A stretch of 64,000 bases of DNA from Dictyophora rubrovolvata (GCA_029959195.1 CP114122.1:558001-622000); one strand, 5' to 3'. Shown: positions 36,845-48,791, numbered from the stretch's first letter. Notes: generated from the letters alone by a model not told the origin. Made by a program: numbers and translations.

Positions 36845-38868
36845 ATGCTGCCACTAAAAAACATTCCTACGAAGAAGCTCGCCGGTCGTCTTTTTCATAC
36901 ATCAGTAAGGCGATTGAACAGGACTTTGTTCGACCCTTCAAAGGTAGAAAGAGCTGAGGATGACGTAGATGTCTGTATTGTCGGTGGGGGGCCAGCTGGG
37001 CTTAGTGCTGCTATCCGGTTAAAACAGCTTGAATCCGAAAAAGGCAACGAAGTCAGAGTAGTTGTTTTAGAAAAAGGTCCTGAGATTGGTATGTAATACT
37101 AAGTTTATTCCTCCTGAGACTCAAAAGTTGTGTTAGGATCGCATATTCTTTCGGGAGCCGTGATTGAACCTCGTGCTTTGAATGAACTTCTCCCCGAATG
37201 GCAAAATATGCCAGACCATCCTCTGAAACAACCTGCTACCTCTTCAAAAATGCGGTTTTTCACCTCTAAAACGACATTTCCAATGCCTCATCCTCCTCAA
37301 ATGTCCAACGAAGGAAACTATATCCTATCTTTGTCTCAGTTTGCTTCATGGCTAGGGAGCATCGCGGAAGAAATGGGTGTGGAAGTATATCCAGGTTTTT
37401 CGGGCGCAAGCCTCATTTACGGCGAAGGAGGCGAAGTGCGTGGAGTGACGACCAACGAAGTTGGCCTAGATCGGTCAAACCGAATGAAGGCAAACTTCGA
37501 ACCTGGTATGAATTTTATATCAAAAGTCACCCTGCTCGCCGAAGGAGCTCATGGATCGTTGTCCAAATCTGTCCTAAAGGGTTTTGACCTCAGGCGAGAC
37601 GCGGACCCACAAACCTATGGAATTGGAGTTAAAGAAGTCTGGCGTGTAGATCCAAGTCATTATCGCCCAGGAGAAATCATACATACTATGGGATGGCCAC
37701 TTGATTGGAAAACGTACGGGGGCGGTTGGATCTACCACATGGCAGATGGTCTTGTCAGCATCGGTTTAGTTATTGGTCTTGACTATGCCAATCCGTATTT
37801 AAGCCCGTATCGCGAATTTCAGGTTGGTCATCCACGTTGAGGCCTAGCTTTTGGCTTAGTGTTAATGCAGCGTATGAAACATCATCCATATATTTCAAGC
37901 TTGCTTGCCAACGGCGAGAGACTGGCCTATGGGGCTCGTGTTTTGAACGAGGGCGGCCTTCAGTCTATCCCAAAAGTTTATTTCCCAGGCGGTGCATTGA
38001 TCGGGTGTTCAGCCGGCTTTGTGAATGTTCCGAAAATTAAAGGAATACACAATGCAATGAAAAGTGGGATGTTGGCCGCAGAGGCTGCATACAATGTCAT
38101 CACAAAGGGTCAGGAAACCCCTGCCGACATGAGCGCATATGAAGAAAGCTTGCAACAGAGCTGGATATGGGAAGAGCTTAAGGAAGTCCGCAATCTACGT
38201 CCGAGCTTCAACACACCGTTTGGAATTTGGGGAGGAATTCTTTACTCAGGTGTGGATTCGTTAATCCTCAAAGGACGTACACCTTGGACTTTAAGAAATA
38301 CTATATCCGACGCCGAGCATACCAAGCGAGCTAGGTATTTTCATTTCTCGTATACGCTTGTAACTACTAACTGGAGTGTTAGCGAGTGTGAACCCATAAA
38401 ATATCCGCCTCCGGAACCACCTTTATCTACAGACTTACTTACGTCTCTCACTCTTACAGCCACCAATCACGCCGAAGACCAACCTATACATCTTCAACTA
38501 CCACCGAGTAGTCTGGCGCACAGAGAGCATGTTAAAGTAAACGTTGGTGAATACGCCGGGCTATTAGGTCATGCTTGTCCTGCCGCTGTATATGAGTACG
38601 TCGAGGCGAATAAAGACGATCCTGACGCGTATGACGGAAAGAAACTAGTAATCAATTCTCAGGTAGGTTGTTGTCAACTCGCATGCGATGAGATTCGTTT
38701 ACAATAAGCGTTTTCAGAATTGTATTCACTGTAAATTGTGCGATATAAAAGTTCCTACCCAAGATATTAGATGGACCGTCCCTGAAGGTGGTGGTGGGCC
38801 AAAATACAGTATGTTTGCCAAACCTAAAGGGAAAAAATCTGTACTAATACGTTTTAGAATTGACATAG
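36845..38868 (+). CDS. CIR2: Electron transfer flavoprotein-ubiquinone oxidoreductase (ETF-QO)
   Basis: Inner-membrane mitochondrial FAD and 4Fe-4S enzyme that passes electrons from ETF (beta-oxidation, amino-acid and choline breakdown) to ubiquinone. A basic presequence, [20 protein letters not shown], precedes the FAD fold [19 protein letters not shown]. After introns: [72 protein letters not shown] and [19 protein letters not shown]. The 4Fe-4S ligands are [10 protein letters not shown] and [11 protein letters not shown] (one plus three cysteines). The final small exon follows an intron with donor GTATGT at GPKY and gives a short end, KLT, with stop at 38868. All parts are in frame. It follows the phosphatase gene by 140 bases on the same strand. 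Confidence 0.95.
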
Positions 38869-39418
38869 TCGATCATGAGAACCTCTCGGAAGATTGACTC
38901 CTAAAATGCATCGCTAGACACTTTCTCATCCTGCATTCTAAAATATACGATAAAATTGGATCTCAAGTTCCGCGTCTTGGCGGATGTGACCCTCGATTTC
39001 AGTGAGAGCCATATTCTATGAACTGTTCCTCATGAGCCATTGTCATATTGGACTGGGAAAAACCCATTAAGTTACATACCCGTGGTAATGATTCTGATGG
39101 AGACACTGGGATTGAGAATAGTATGTAAGAGCTAACACTAAATTACCTTCTTGTCTAATATGCCGGTCCCAATCGACCATCTCTGATCGATAGTCTTCAA
39201 TACGCATCGTTTACATTTTCGTACACGTGATGAAATCCCTCGTGAAACCGATCGTGTCGACTTTCCAGTCCTCCTGAATCCCAACGAGATGTTCTTACAG
39301 AGAGCTTGATTAGCTGAGGACTTCACCTGAGGTTTAGATACGTTTTCGATGTGCATCGCCAAATACTTTTATTCATATTATTTTATATTACAGAATATAA
39401 ATAAAGTGAACCAGAGTT
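38869..39418. other. Intergenic region, nothing recognised
   Basis: 550 bases between two convergent genes. A 74-codon minus-strand open run (39138-39362) is basic and serine-rich but unlike anything I know. Treated as UTR/intergenic DNA. Confidence 0.4.
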
Positions 39419-41001
39419 TTATATGATAGAACTCAGCCGAACAGGTGACTCTCGAATACGGTGCGTTCGTGAAACGGGACTCACAGCCGCACTGGATCCA
39501 CTTTCTTTGTTTTCTAGTGGCGGATGTTTTTTTCGAGGGAAAATGCGAATAGAGCTTGCTCGAGGAGTTGAAAAAGGGTCGAAAGCGTCCGAAGTACGAG
39601 AATCGCGAGGTGTGATAGAGACGGGAGATATAGAAGCAGGCATATTCGTAGAAGACAGATGTCGACGAGGAGAAAAAAGTGTTATGGGGATGCTGAGGTG
39701 GGACATAGCCTTGGACGATCGACGAGAAACTAATGGATTCTCCTCCGTCTGTGAAGAAGAAATAGAGACACTGTCGGTCTCTGTCGGGGTCCCTGGAACT
39801 AATCCTAGGTCCCGGGTTGTGCTCCGCTCCGTATATATTGATGGGATTTTTGACGACTGCGTTCGACTTCGGCTAAATATCGTTGAACTAAAAATCAACA
39901 CAATTATCATGGTTTTCAATCTTACCCTAATCCAGAGGCTCGATGAGAAGAGATCGACGAATGAGTGGATATAATAGAGACCCTAAATTTCACATGAGTA
40001 TATATTTCGATGCCGGGCATTGATTAACAAACGTTATCGGTGCTTGAATCCTTGAATGTCCGGATTCCATTAGTGTGCTGGCTACTTTGCTCTTGTCGTC
40101 GTTCGAGTATACAGATGACAGTATTGAGAAAGTGTGCTTGGGTCCTTGGTCTCGAGTTTCTCGATCGCCAGTGTTTTCTCGGTCCCTCAAGCGGGCAGCA
40201 TGTCGCGTAATGCGACGACGGACAGTGATGAATATGAATAATAAGAGAAACATTGCTGCTATAATACCGACAATAGCACCAATAATAGCAATGATCATGG
40301 CTCGTGTTGTAATAAATGCCGTCGTCGCAACAGAAGGAGGAGTAGGTTCTGGTGTCATAGATAGTGTTGGAAATGTTGCCGTCACGGGAGAAATACCATT
40401 CCGTGTCCCGGTGGCAGAAGATGGGTTTTGAATGAATAGGGGCATATTTGTAACACTACAGTTCAAGGTGAATTCGGGAGCATGATGCCAACATTAACGA
40501 TACAAATGGGCCAGAACCACTTACGTGATACCGCAGATACTGAGAATGCTCGTTCCATTTGCTTGAGGAAATAATAATGTAACATTGTGTGAAGTATCTG
40601 TTAATCCTCCATTGGCGTAAATGATACCACAACCGCCTGTGCACTCTTGAGGAGCGGCAAGGGGCTGTATTACTCCATCTATGATGACGACTACGGGAAG
40701 TGAATTTCCAGTAACTGGACCCCAGACTATGACGCCGGTACCTTCATAATCTTTAGTACATTATCAAAATATCCACACCAAAAGTACCTGAAAATGCAAC
40801 ATCGACGGAATCTCCTGATGTACTTGTGCTGTACATGGTTGTGTTCACTTGGCGGCATATCTGTGGACTTTCTGTGTTTTGCCAACCCGAACCATTGAAT
40901 ATCAGCGAATGATCGACTAAGGTAGTCTGAACAGTAATGACAGCAGGAAATACAATAAACCATGTCAAGAGGGCGAGTCCAGCTGCGACCCCTAGCCGCA
41001 T
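39419..41001 (-). CDS. Single-pass membrane protein with signal peptide, unknown function
   Basis: MRLGVAAGLALLTWFIVFPA at 41001 is a signal peptide; the ectodomain opens VDHSLIFNGSGWQNTES and continues through a 46-base intron at VAFSG|TGVIVWGPV to CGIIYANGGLTDTSHNVTL. Then MIIAIIGAIVGIIAAMFLLL (near 40240-40300) is the membrane helix, followed by the basic stop-transfer RRRITRHAARLRDRE. The ectodomain plan (SGW... one beta-rich domain, TM, RRR) is common among unnamed Agaricomycete membrane proteins. For the C-terminus I favour an intron of about 106 bases (donor GTGAAA near 39992, acceptor TTTTTAG near 39887) that keeps the frame and adds a serine/threonine-rich tail ending PVRLSSII at 39419. 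If that intron is not used, the protein stops at 39990. Confidence 0.7.
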
Positions 41002-41410
41002 GAAGGGATAAGAAGGAATGTAAGTAACAGGCCAGCAGTTTGGATAAACGTTCCTTTAGACGACAATGCCTAAACGGGAGCTGTAGATGCTGCCTCAATT
41101 GAGAACTGACCGAATACACAGTCAAGACAGGCTGCCTGTCAGTAGCCTCAATGGGCTCGACACCGCTCTCAACGACGTAGAACAGGTTTAAGGTGATAGA
41201 TTAAGAGTTGCGCTTAATTCACCGTCTCCTGTTACCGACATCCCAAAAGGACATCGCGACCATATTCCATAACAGTACTAATGCGAGCGCCCTCGAAACT
41301 GGCGAGTGAAAATGATTGTTATTCATGTCCTTGTCTAATCAGATTTTTCTCCCACGTTCAGCCACATTGATATTAGATGCCCTTGGCCAGTAGCAGACTT
41401 TGTACCGACC
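41002..41410. other. Intergenic region upstream of the membrane-protein gene
   Basis: 409 bases between two minus-strand genes; holds the promoter of the membrane-protein gene and the 3' flank of the KPWE gene. Nothing further seen. Confidence 0.4.
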
Positions 41411-41994
41411 TCACTCCCAGGGTTTCTTTCTCACCGGTTGTTTCGATACGCTGGGCTGCTCGGGCTAATGAAATATCTCAGCATCGGAAGTCCCACTGCC
41501 AAAGAAAGCCTAACTGACATTCAATTTATCAGGAATCTGCCCGGTATGAGGGAGAAGCTGTGTTTGACCAGATCTGATGAGCTCGGCAATCTGTTGAAAT
41601 GATAGCTGATTATCAGACAGAGTTTGAGTCTGAGTCTGAGCCTGACTGGGCGGACTCCAAGCATTCTCAATTTGCCATTGAAGAAATTGGGTCCAATCAA
41701 CCATTTTCCCAGTCGTCCTAGAATATTTTGATCCTAAAAAATTACTGGATCTCAGATATACTTTTGGCTATACTTTTACCTTGAGAAATAGTACGCCTTG
41801 GCCCGCCCAACTAATTCCTCGGATAATTCTTCTTTTGTAGCAAGGTCATTCAGCCCCACCTAACGATGAGAACAAATTAGACAATGTGGCTCCAATAATT
41901 AATTGAAATAATATACTTGGAAAGATTCATCTTGAGAAAACGGGTATGATATAAACTCACGAAACGTAGCGTCTTGTTCTTCAGAGCACGACAT
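41411..41994 (-). CDS. KPWE-motif peroxisomal protein (PEX39-like)
   Basis: A small gene of four exons by my reading. MSCSEEQDATFREFISYPFS and QDESFQ; then VGLNDLATKEELSEELVGRA and KAYYFSR; then TTGKMVDWTQFLQWQ with a Q/T-rich linker and FQQIAELIRSGQTQLLPHTG, QIPDKLN; and finally, across an intron GTCAGT...TTAG, PEQPSVSKQPVRKKPWE and stop at 41411. The pattern I-x2-LI-x-SG...IP...L...RKKPWE at the very end is the KPWE domain of PEX14-like/PEX39 proteins (yeast Yjr012c, human C6orf226), recently linked to import of PTS2 proteins with Pex7. Phases agree at all three introns. The last exon is about 54 bases and easily missed. Only 65 bases separate its ATG from the divergent PQ-loop gene. Confidence 0.8.
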
Positions 41995-42059
41995 GTTGAT
42001 CGCTACTTACGTAAGAATCACGTGGGAGTATAAACATACTCGTCACCGGTCGGTCGGTG
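41995..42059. promoter_or_regulatory. 65-bp bidirectional promoter with TTACGTAA and CACGTG
   Basis: Only 65 bases lie between two divergent start codons. They carry the palindromes TTACGTAA (42007-42014, bZIP-like) and CACGTG (42019-42024, E-box), then TATAAA at about 42029-42034. Both transcripts must start in or very near this segment, or inside the neighbouring gene. Confidence 0.6.
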
Positions 42060-43525
42060 ATGTTGAGCCTACAGTCAGTCGGGGCAGCTTGCGAGCCAGT
42101 AAGTAGTCATTTTTAGTGAACTTTGTGCTAACTGATTGATTAATGGTCTCAGCACCATGATTTATTTACCGCTGTTCTGTCTGTCGGCTTATGCATTGGG
42201 CTAATTCTGTCCTATTTACCTCAGGTCCGTGTCCTGAATTTCTCAGTTCAAAAATAATGTTTACATGATTTATTTTTTCAGCATTACAGGATAATTTCCA
42301 ATAAAACATCTGAAGGATTTAGTCCTTGGTACCTCTTATTGGGCAGTACTTCTTCCGCCTCGGGAATGCTTAATGTGTGCGTCAACGTATGTTTCTCCCG
42401 TATGGCATCTTAATTCGGAGTGTTATTAGCATTTTGCTCCAATGGGATATCATCAAGTGTTGTAGATCGATTGTATGGATTTTCATTTTTCCTATTCATA
42501 AGTGCTCCAATTTCCCTACTATAGAAATTCGGTTATTGCTTGGAATCCCTTGGAGGCGTCATTCAGGTCATAATACAATGGGCATTGTTTACTTTCATGT
42601 GAGTACAAACATATCCTGAGACTACCAAATTCTCCTAATTTTTATTTCAAAGCCTCGTTTTGTTCCTCGTTTACTTCCCTCCGCATCTCAAATTTGTGAA
42701 TCTTCCGCAGCAACACTCCATCGTAGACCCCCCATCTAGAAAACCGATTAATATAAAGAGCGACGACTGGCGACTGGCTGTCACCCTTGCTTGGGTAGTG
42801 GCTATTCATATGTGCGATATAAATCCTTCATCCAGTTCCACCGCTATTTACCATAGATACGTATTTCGTATAGAATGATCGAGGCCTTTGTGACGTTTCT
42901 TCTCCTCATTTATCAATCCCCGCCGGACGAGATTCATGCATGGGCCGTGTTCCTCGGTATATCTTCCTCCGGTCTTGCTGTAGTACAGTATCTCCCCCAA
43001 CTCGTCAAAACCTACCGGCTGAAACTAGTCGGTGCCATCAGCATACCTATGATGTGCATCCAAACCCCTGGCGCTATTCTTATGGTCTTGAGTATCGCTC
43101 TCAGGTTCGTGTATTGAAGCTAGCCATACAGAGACATGTTTCATGGACCTTTCTTTGTAGACCAGGTACAGATTGGACCAGTGCGTATTTCTGACTTCTA
43201 ATGGGTTACCCGAGACCAACCTTATTTAGGTTGGATCACTTATGCTACTGCGGGAGTAATGCAGGGTTCACTGCTTGTTATGTGTTTAGCCTGGAAAGTT
43301 CGCCAAGCTCGTTTGGGAATGGATGACTTCGGAAAACCTCTCGGCCCCGATGTGCCAACGGTTACGGTGTCAAGTACAGAACAAAACGTGTCAGAAGATA
43401 CCGCCTTGACCCCAAATCAAGACCTAGATGCCATGAACGAGCACACACCGTTACTGAGGGAACAGGGTACTACCGGTTTCAACGGAAAATTCCGGGACTT
43501 TCTTTCAAAGGTGATTGGCCGTTAA
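42060..43525 (+). CDS. PQ-loop repeat membrane transporter (vacuolar type)
   Basis: Seven-helix PQ-loop protein, the family of cystinosin and the yeast Ypq vacuolar cationic amino-acid transporters. Exon 1 MLSLQSVGAACEP; exon 2 HHDLFTAVLSVGLCIGLILS then YLPQ, the first PQ motif; next HYRIISNKTSEGFSPWYLLL, GSTSSASGMLN. The chain continues ILLQWDIIKFGYCLESLGGV, IQVIIQWALFTF and LVLFLVYFPPHLKFV. The second PQ motif is SGLAVVQYLPQLVKTYRLKL with GAISIPMMCIQTPGAILMVL. The tail has NEHTPLLREQ, an acidic dileucine signal (E-x3-LL) of the sort that sends proteins to the vacuole through AP-3. Introns were placed by frame; all joins stay open. Substrate unknown. Confidence 0.85.
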
Positions 43526-43765
43526 TCCAAGGGACTTGTATCAGTATACGCGCGAATCCATTCCTACATACAGACGTCATAATACAATACCCTTCTGCTT
43601 TTTCTAGTAAAAACGTGTGCGTTCTGTGAACTAGGTAAAAAAGTTGCACTTAAGAACCGTGAAAATAAACAAGCAAACAACAAGGCACAGGAGTAAAGAT
43701 CAACCAACTCAATTGAGATTTCCGTAAAGCGAAGAAAGAAGCTTTTGAGTCGTGTCCTTACCTCG

Positions 43766-44797
43766 TCATTGCGGTAAAGCAATATCTTCACACAAGACAG
43801 GAACAAGTGTTCGACCCATCGAGCTCTCACCAGGGGAATCAAGGTACCACAACTGGTCAATTCCAGTCCTTTTCAAATAATCCCTCAGTCGAGAATAATT
43901 GAGACCAACTGCATGGACACCATGCGAATCATCAGACAAAGTAAACCGACCGCCTTTCTGTTTGATAAGCTGGAAGTTGTTAACAATCCATTGACCACGT
44001 TCGTCTAATGAGCATAAAGCATATTTCACTCACTTTGACGACATCGGATCCAGGATAAGCATTGTCCCATCCTTTTCGGAACGCGGCAGCGTTTAGCTCG
44101 AATAGAGCATTGTACGCAATAGCGAAATCAATATTTCGCTCAATTTTCTCCCAGACTCTTGGGAAAGTCATGAAATCTAAGGTGGGAGTATACAATCGAC
44201 AAAGGTCGAAATGTCCAATGATTTCCGGGAGAAATCGTCTCATTAGAGTAAATTGTGCATCAAAATATTCGTGCAAGAATTTTTCTGCCTCGTTACTGTC
44301 GCCGTCTCCGGAACCGCAGGACTGCACAGCTCGTTGAAACGTGGCCTCATCGAAATCGATTGGTATTGTGTTGACATGGTGTAAGGACCCGACGATGTAT
44401 TGAATTTTGCCTTCGTACTTCTTAAGCAGGTTTTCTAGTCCCTGCAGATCTTCATCAGTGATGTATTCGGTTTCCAATCCAACAAGGAGAGTGATGCGAT
44501 CAGAGTAAAGTTGTTTAAGTCGGTGGGCTTCTGCCACGAATTTATCAAAAGTTTCAACTAGGGAGTCCAACGCCAAGCCTTTCTTCAGAGAACAGTATGA
44601 AATCGGGTTAAATTTCAACAAGAATTTCAGATCGATACCTCCTCAGGATATAAGTCTTCTATCCGGTACCGTGGAACATGTTCTGTCAGTCCATAGATGT
44701 CGAAGTTACTAGCAATTGCCTGTTGAACGACCTCCTCAAGTGTATTCTTTGCGTGTTTGCAAAACTGACCGGAATGGGAGTGGAAACTAAAGAGCAT
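43766..44797 (-). CDS. HIS2: Histidinol-phosphatase (PHP family)
   Basis: Removes phosphate from histidinol-phosphate, the penultimate part of histidine synthesis. PHP metal motifs: MLFSFHSHSGQFCKHAKNTL at 44797 (HSHS), GLTEHVPRY, GLETEYI, YIVGSLHHVNTIPIDF, IIGHFDLCRLY and FTLSDDSHGVHAVGLNYSRL, in the order seen in yeast His2. Exons join at YPEE|KKGLALDSLVETF and VVK|LIKQKGGRFTL. The most probable end is a stop at 43766 after LVPVLCEDIALPQ; the last few residues are uncertain because a further small intron is possible. Convergent with the PQ-loop gene; 223 bases upstream of its ATG lies the end of the monooxygenase gene. Confidence 0.9.
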
Positions 44798-45020
44798 GAA
44801 AAGAACGTGAGAACGGCCCGGGGCCGGGTAAACTTATTCACAGTCTGCTAGTACATGGCATAGTACATACACGTAAACGTACAGGAAAATGTTGCATATG
44901 CTGTTTTTAAAAGATATCACGAACACAAAGGAAAGGGTAACCAATAGATCACAAACGAGATCGTAAAAACCAGCTAGTCTGACTGAGTCAAGCTGCTCAA
45001 ACAATAAACAAAAATGTTCA

Positions 45021-46970
45021 TCAGAGTTTAGTCTTCTCCACCATGAGACTCGACTTTCTGATAGTAAAAGCATCCTTTCCAAACTGCTCCCACCAATCTT
45101 GAGCGGCTTTAACGGCATCATATCTGACCAGAAATGAGAATAAGTTAGAAGTCGTTATGCAATAGCATCCGCATATCATATAGGCTAACATACGCAAACT
45201 GTTCCTGACTCTTCTTCCTATCGGCCCATTGATTCTGGTTGCCTTCGAAGGAATCGCTTTCCTCGTCAACTATAGTACCAGTTCGCCGCCGCTCGTCGGC
45301 ACGCATAGCAGCCGTCATCTCTCTGTCTCGTCTCTGCTGTTCCGGTCCATCTGGTAGATGGAATATCTGCTATAAAATGAGAATCACGAATCACTCGCAT
45401 TGAATTCACACACTTTCTGGTTCAGCCGACTACTGAGTTGTGTTATCGCCGTTCGCTGCAGTCTCAAGTCCTGGTATGCTTTCAAGAAAACAGGTAATTG
45501 GTTGAGATGCGAGATGTGGGAAAGGAGCGCGCCGAGTACGGCTGCGTCTTCGACCTGTGAGAAGGCATGAGAACCAGTGCGGCGGGTAGGAATGTGATGA
45601 TGGCGGTACATACAGCCATGGCTGCACCTTGGGCCCTGTAAGGTAACATTGGGTGACATGCATCCCCTAGGAGAACGATATGTCCTTTGGGATGGATCCA
45701 TCTGAAGAAGGCTTGAGCCTTGAGTAAATGAAATGGGTGCTTCAACAAACGAACGCACGTTGTAAGGGGATCGCGATCCATCAATTTCCACTTGAGAGTT
45801 GAGGGCACAAAGGAGAGCAGCTTTTGAATTCTAGGCTCAAAATCTCTGAAATCATATCTCATTTTGTCCGAGCTTCCTTCTGCTGTCCAGCTTTCTACCG
45901 AGCCATCGTCTGGATGTAAGAGTACCATGTTGAATTCTTGTTTCCCGCGCTGAAGAGTTCAAAATTTCAGAAGTGAAATTCACATGCTTGTTTGATGAAT
46001 ACCTATGGGGACGTACAATACAATACGCCATGAGGTGTCTGCCTGGAGCCATCCAACCTGTCATTTCAGGATGATCAACGAAGGAACGTAATTCGGGATC
46101 TGCGAGTAAATGAGAGGTAGGAACAATGGCGCGATAAGCAGCATCTCCCGTTGGTGTTGCATTTGTGTGTGGCGCTATGCGCTGGATACAAGGGATACGC
46201 TGTGAGTGAGACAAACAACTGAGAAAGATAAGATGCGCTACCTCTCTTATAAGACTTTTTACGCCGTCAGCAGCGACGATAAGATCCGCTTGCAATATTT
46301 GTCCGTCTTGAAGCTTGACCCAGGCTGCACCACCAGCCCTAGCAGGATTGTCATGTACGCCAACATCAATGACGGTAGAAGCGAGTTTGATGTCGATAGG
46401 AGAAGTGCGGCAGTTCAACACGAGATCATATAACATTTTGTGCAAGTCAGCACGATGAACATGATAATATGGTGAACCATATAGTTGTTCCATATCTCTC
46501 CAATCAGTGCGGCCGACGACATCACCAGTGTTGTCTGAGAAGATGATTAAACACCAAAAGACAGAGACACCCGGGTGAAAACTGACATCGACGGAAAACA
46601 ATAGCATCAGGTTTAACACCTACTCTATCCAACACGTCTCTCAAGCCCCACCGGATCAACAATCGACTGAGGTTTGGTGTAATCTGAATGCCGGCACCGA
46701 CTTCGGCAATGGCAGGCGCACTCTCTAACAATGTCACTCGATGACCACCTTGAGCTAGCGTGAATGCAGATGCCAATCCGCCCATCCCGCAGCCAACCAC
46801 AATGATCGACAGACTCAGTGGTGCTTTCTGACGCTACCGGTGAGATTAGACAAGACACGCGGATGATGATCACGTACGGCCGTGCCCGCGGAAAACAAAT
46901 CCCTCTGAAATGCATCAGTCGACGACGAATTAGTAGCAGTGAGAGCAGTGGTAGTGGTGGTGGACGACAT
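45021..46970 (-). CDS. FAD-dependent aromatic-ring monooxygenase (salicylate hydroxylase-like)
   Basis: Class A flavin monooxygenase. Exon 1 is a T/S-rich leader (MSSTTTTTALTATNSSSTDA); after an intron APLSLSIIVVGCGMGGLASA gives the Rossmann GxGxxG, then ESAPAIAEVGAGIQITPNLS. The DG motif is LQADLIVAADGVKSLIREV and the GD motif is KGHIVLLGDACHPMLPYRAQ with GAAMA. The C-terminal part is helical and charged, with GPEQQRRDREMTAAM, and ends DAFTIRKSSLMVEKTKL at 45021. The start was chosen as the ATG before the leader; one at 46800 lies inside the FAD fold. Such enzymes hydroxylate salicylate or other hydroxybenzoates using NAD(P)H and O2; the substrate here is unknown. Divergent from the alcohol dehydrogenase. 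Confidence 0.85.
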
Positions 46971-47325
46971 GAGAGTTATTAGATGGCAATCAACTCATCA
47001 GCATCGGATATACATTCACCCTGGATTAAATTAAACTTCGTTAGCTTATTCTTATTATTTCCACACATGTTACTCCTAAAGTGCCCACCGGCACTCCTTT
47101 TGTCCTGCTCTGTATCGAAATGCGACCCCGGGAGTGGCTGAGTTGAAGGGAGTACACGGGGTTGCGGTATTGAGCCAACAAGCGCGTGAACCCAAATATG
47201 ATGTCACCAGTTCTGAACACGGCCGGAACTATGGACGACTTCCAAGGACTTGTAGCAAAAACTATTTTGAGCCGTTCCCAGGTGCAAAGTTCTTTCAATC
47301 TCGACGACCCAAATCGCAGCAGAAG
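46971..47325. promoter_or_regulatory. Divergent promoter region (monooxygenase / alcohol dehydrogenase)
   Basis: 355 bases between two divergent catabolic-type genes. No clear TATA or palindromic operator stands out. The arrangement allows shared control, but that is inference. Confidence 0.45.
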
Positions 47326-48791
47326 ATGTCGACGATAACAATTCCGACGACAATGAAAGGTTGGCAAATCGTAGAGTGGAAACAGCCTTACAAGTTCTCG
47401 ACGGACATTCCTGTTCCACAGATTGAAAGACCCAATGAAATCTTGATAAAAATTGCAGTTGCAGGATACTGTCATACCGAAATGATGGTCCAAAATGGAG
47501 AGTTTGCGTCAAAGATGCCTGCAAGGAATAAGCTGCCTCTTATCCCTTCTCACGAAGGAGTCGGTGTCGTTGTCGCAGTCGGTTCTGATGTCAAGACCGT
47601 AAAAGTGATAAAACTTGATTGATGTTTCCCATTCAGTTCTGACAAAATTTAGGTCGGAGACCGTGTAGCAACATTAACCATAAAGAACGTGTGTGGTGAA
47701 TGCGGCGATTGCAAGAAAGGTCTCATCAAGTACTGTCAAAACGCTGATCACAGCGGTGTTATCGCCAATGGTGCAGCATGCGAATACATGATAGCAGATG
47801 AAGCCTGGACTATCCCTCTTCCTTCAGCCTTGACTTTCGAAGCGGCTGCTCCTTTAATGTGCGCAGGTACAATGATGTTTTCACCTGAACGTCTAACCCG
47901 GTTGACTCGACTCGTCTTCATTCACCTAGGCGCAACCATCTACTGTGCTTTGAAAGCGGCAGATTTGAGCGCAGGGCAAAGCGTGGCAATTATTGGCGCA
48001 GGTGTACGTCTCTGGTCTCCCAGTGCACCTACCCGACCGCACTTAATATCTTCATTTCAATGACAGGCGCTGGGACACCTTGGTGTCCAATTTGCCAAAT
48101 GCATGGGGCTCAAGGTCGTTTGCGTCGACGTTCGACAAGCACCATTAGATTTGGTGAAAGGTCTGAAATATGCACCAGTGGGTATCTGAATTCTTTGGGA
48201 GAGATCCGAAAGTCGTTTTAAGGCAGGTCGCAGGACTATGCCATCGACGCTACTAGAGGAGTGGAGTTTGCCTTGAAAGAGATCAATGATGAAGGTGTCG
48301 ATGCGACTGTGATGGCTACCGATGCCATTCCGGCGTACTTGTATGGTCTTCAGCTTACGAAGAAGCATGGCACGTTTGTTGTAGTTGGACAGTGAGTGTC
48401 AACGCACAATGACTTCTTACGAAGCCTTAAGCACCGTACCAGGCCTTTTGACCCTATTGTGAGAGCATATTGGAAATAATCTTTCTCAACAACACCTCTT
48501 TACTTCAACTCACAGCCCATTCACTATAACCAACTGATTTTCCGAGATTTGACTATCAAGGGGTCTCTGTTGAGTGACCCTGCTCTAGCAAGAGAGATGG
48601 TGAACTTGGTTGCGCAAAAAGGTGATCTCATTGACGTACTCTCTACCGTACTCATATTATTTTCCTCTGTTTTAGGAATCGAAGTCCGGACAAAGACGTA
48701 TCCTCTGAGAGACATTGAAACCCTCATGCAAGACTACCATAAAGAAAATCATGCTGGCAAGTTGGTCTTACGTGTATCGGAGGATATATGA
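47326..48791 (+). CDS. Zinc-dependent alcohol dehydrogenase (Adh1-type MDR)
   Basis: Interconverts alcohols and aldehydes with NAD(H). MSTITIPTTMKGWQIVEWKQ starts at 47326 (an alternative ATG is ten codons in). Catalytic zinc ligands: C in AVAGYCHTEMM, H-E in PLIPSHEGVGVVVAVG, and C in AAPLMCAG. Structural zinc: VCGECGDCKKGLIKYC, with all four cysteines in the C-x2-C-x2-C-x7-C pattern. Rossmann segment SVAIIGAG|ALGHLGVQFAKCMGLKV, with an intron between the two glycine parts, and an acidic residue in VCVDVR for NAD preference. Ends GKLVLRVSEDI at 48791. The order and length match the tetrameric fungal ADH family. Its 3' end abuts the first copy of a direct repeat. Confidence 0.9.

Noticed and set aside
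39423-39974. A 183-codon plus-strand open frame
   Set aside because: It mirrors the serine-rich minus-strand tail of the membrane-protein gene. Its composition (runs of R, E, G) is what a reverse reading of S/P/R-rich coding gives, and no family or introns support it.
42040-42062. CGGTCGGTCGGTG run as a regulatory repeat
   Set aside because: Too short and too close to the PQ-loop start codon to support as anything other than local low complexity in the 5' leader.
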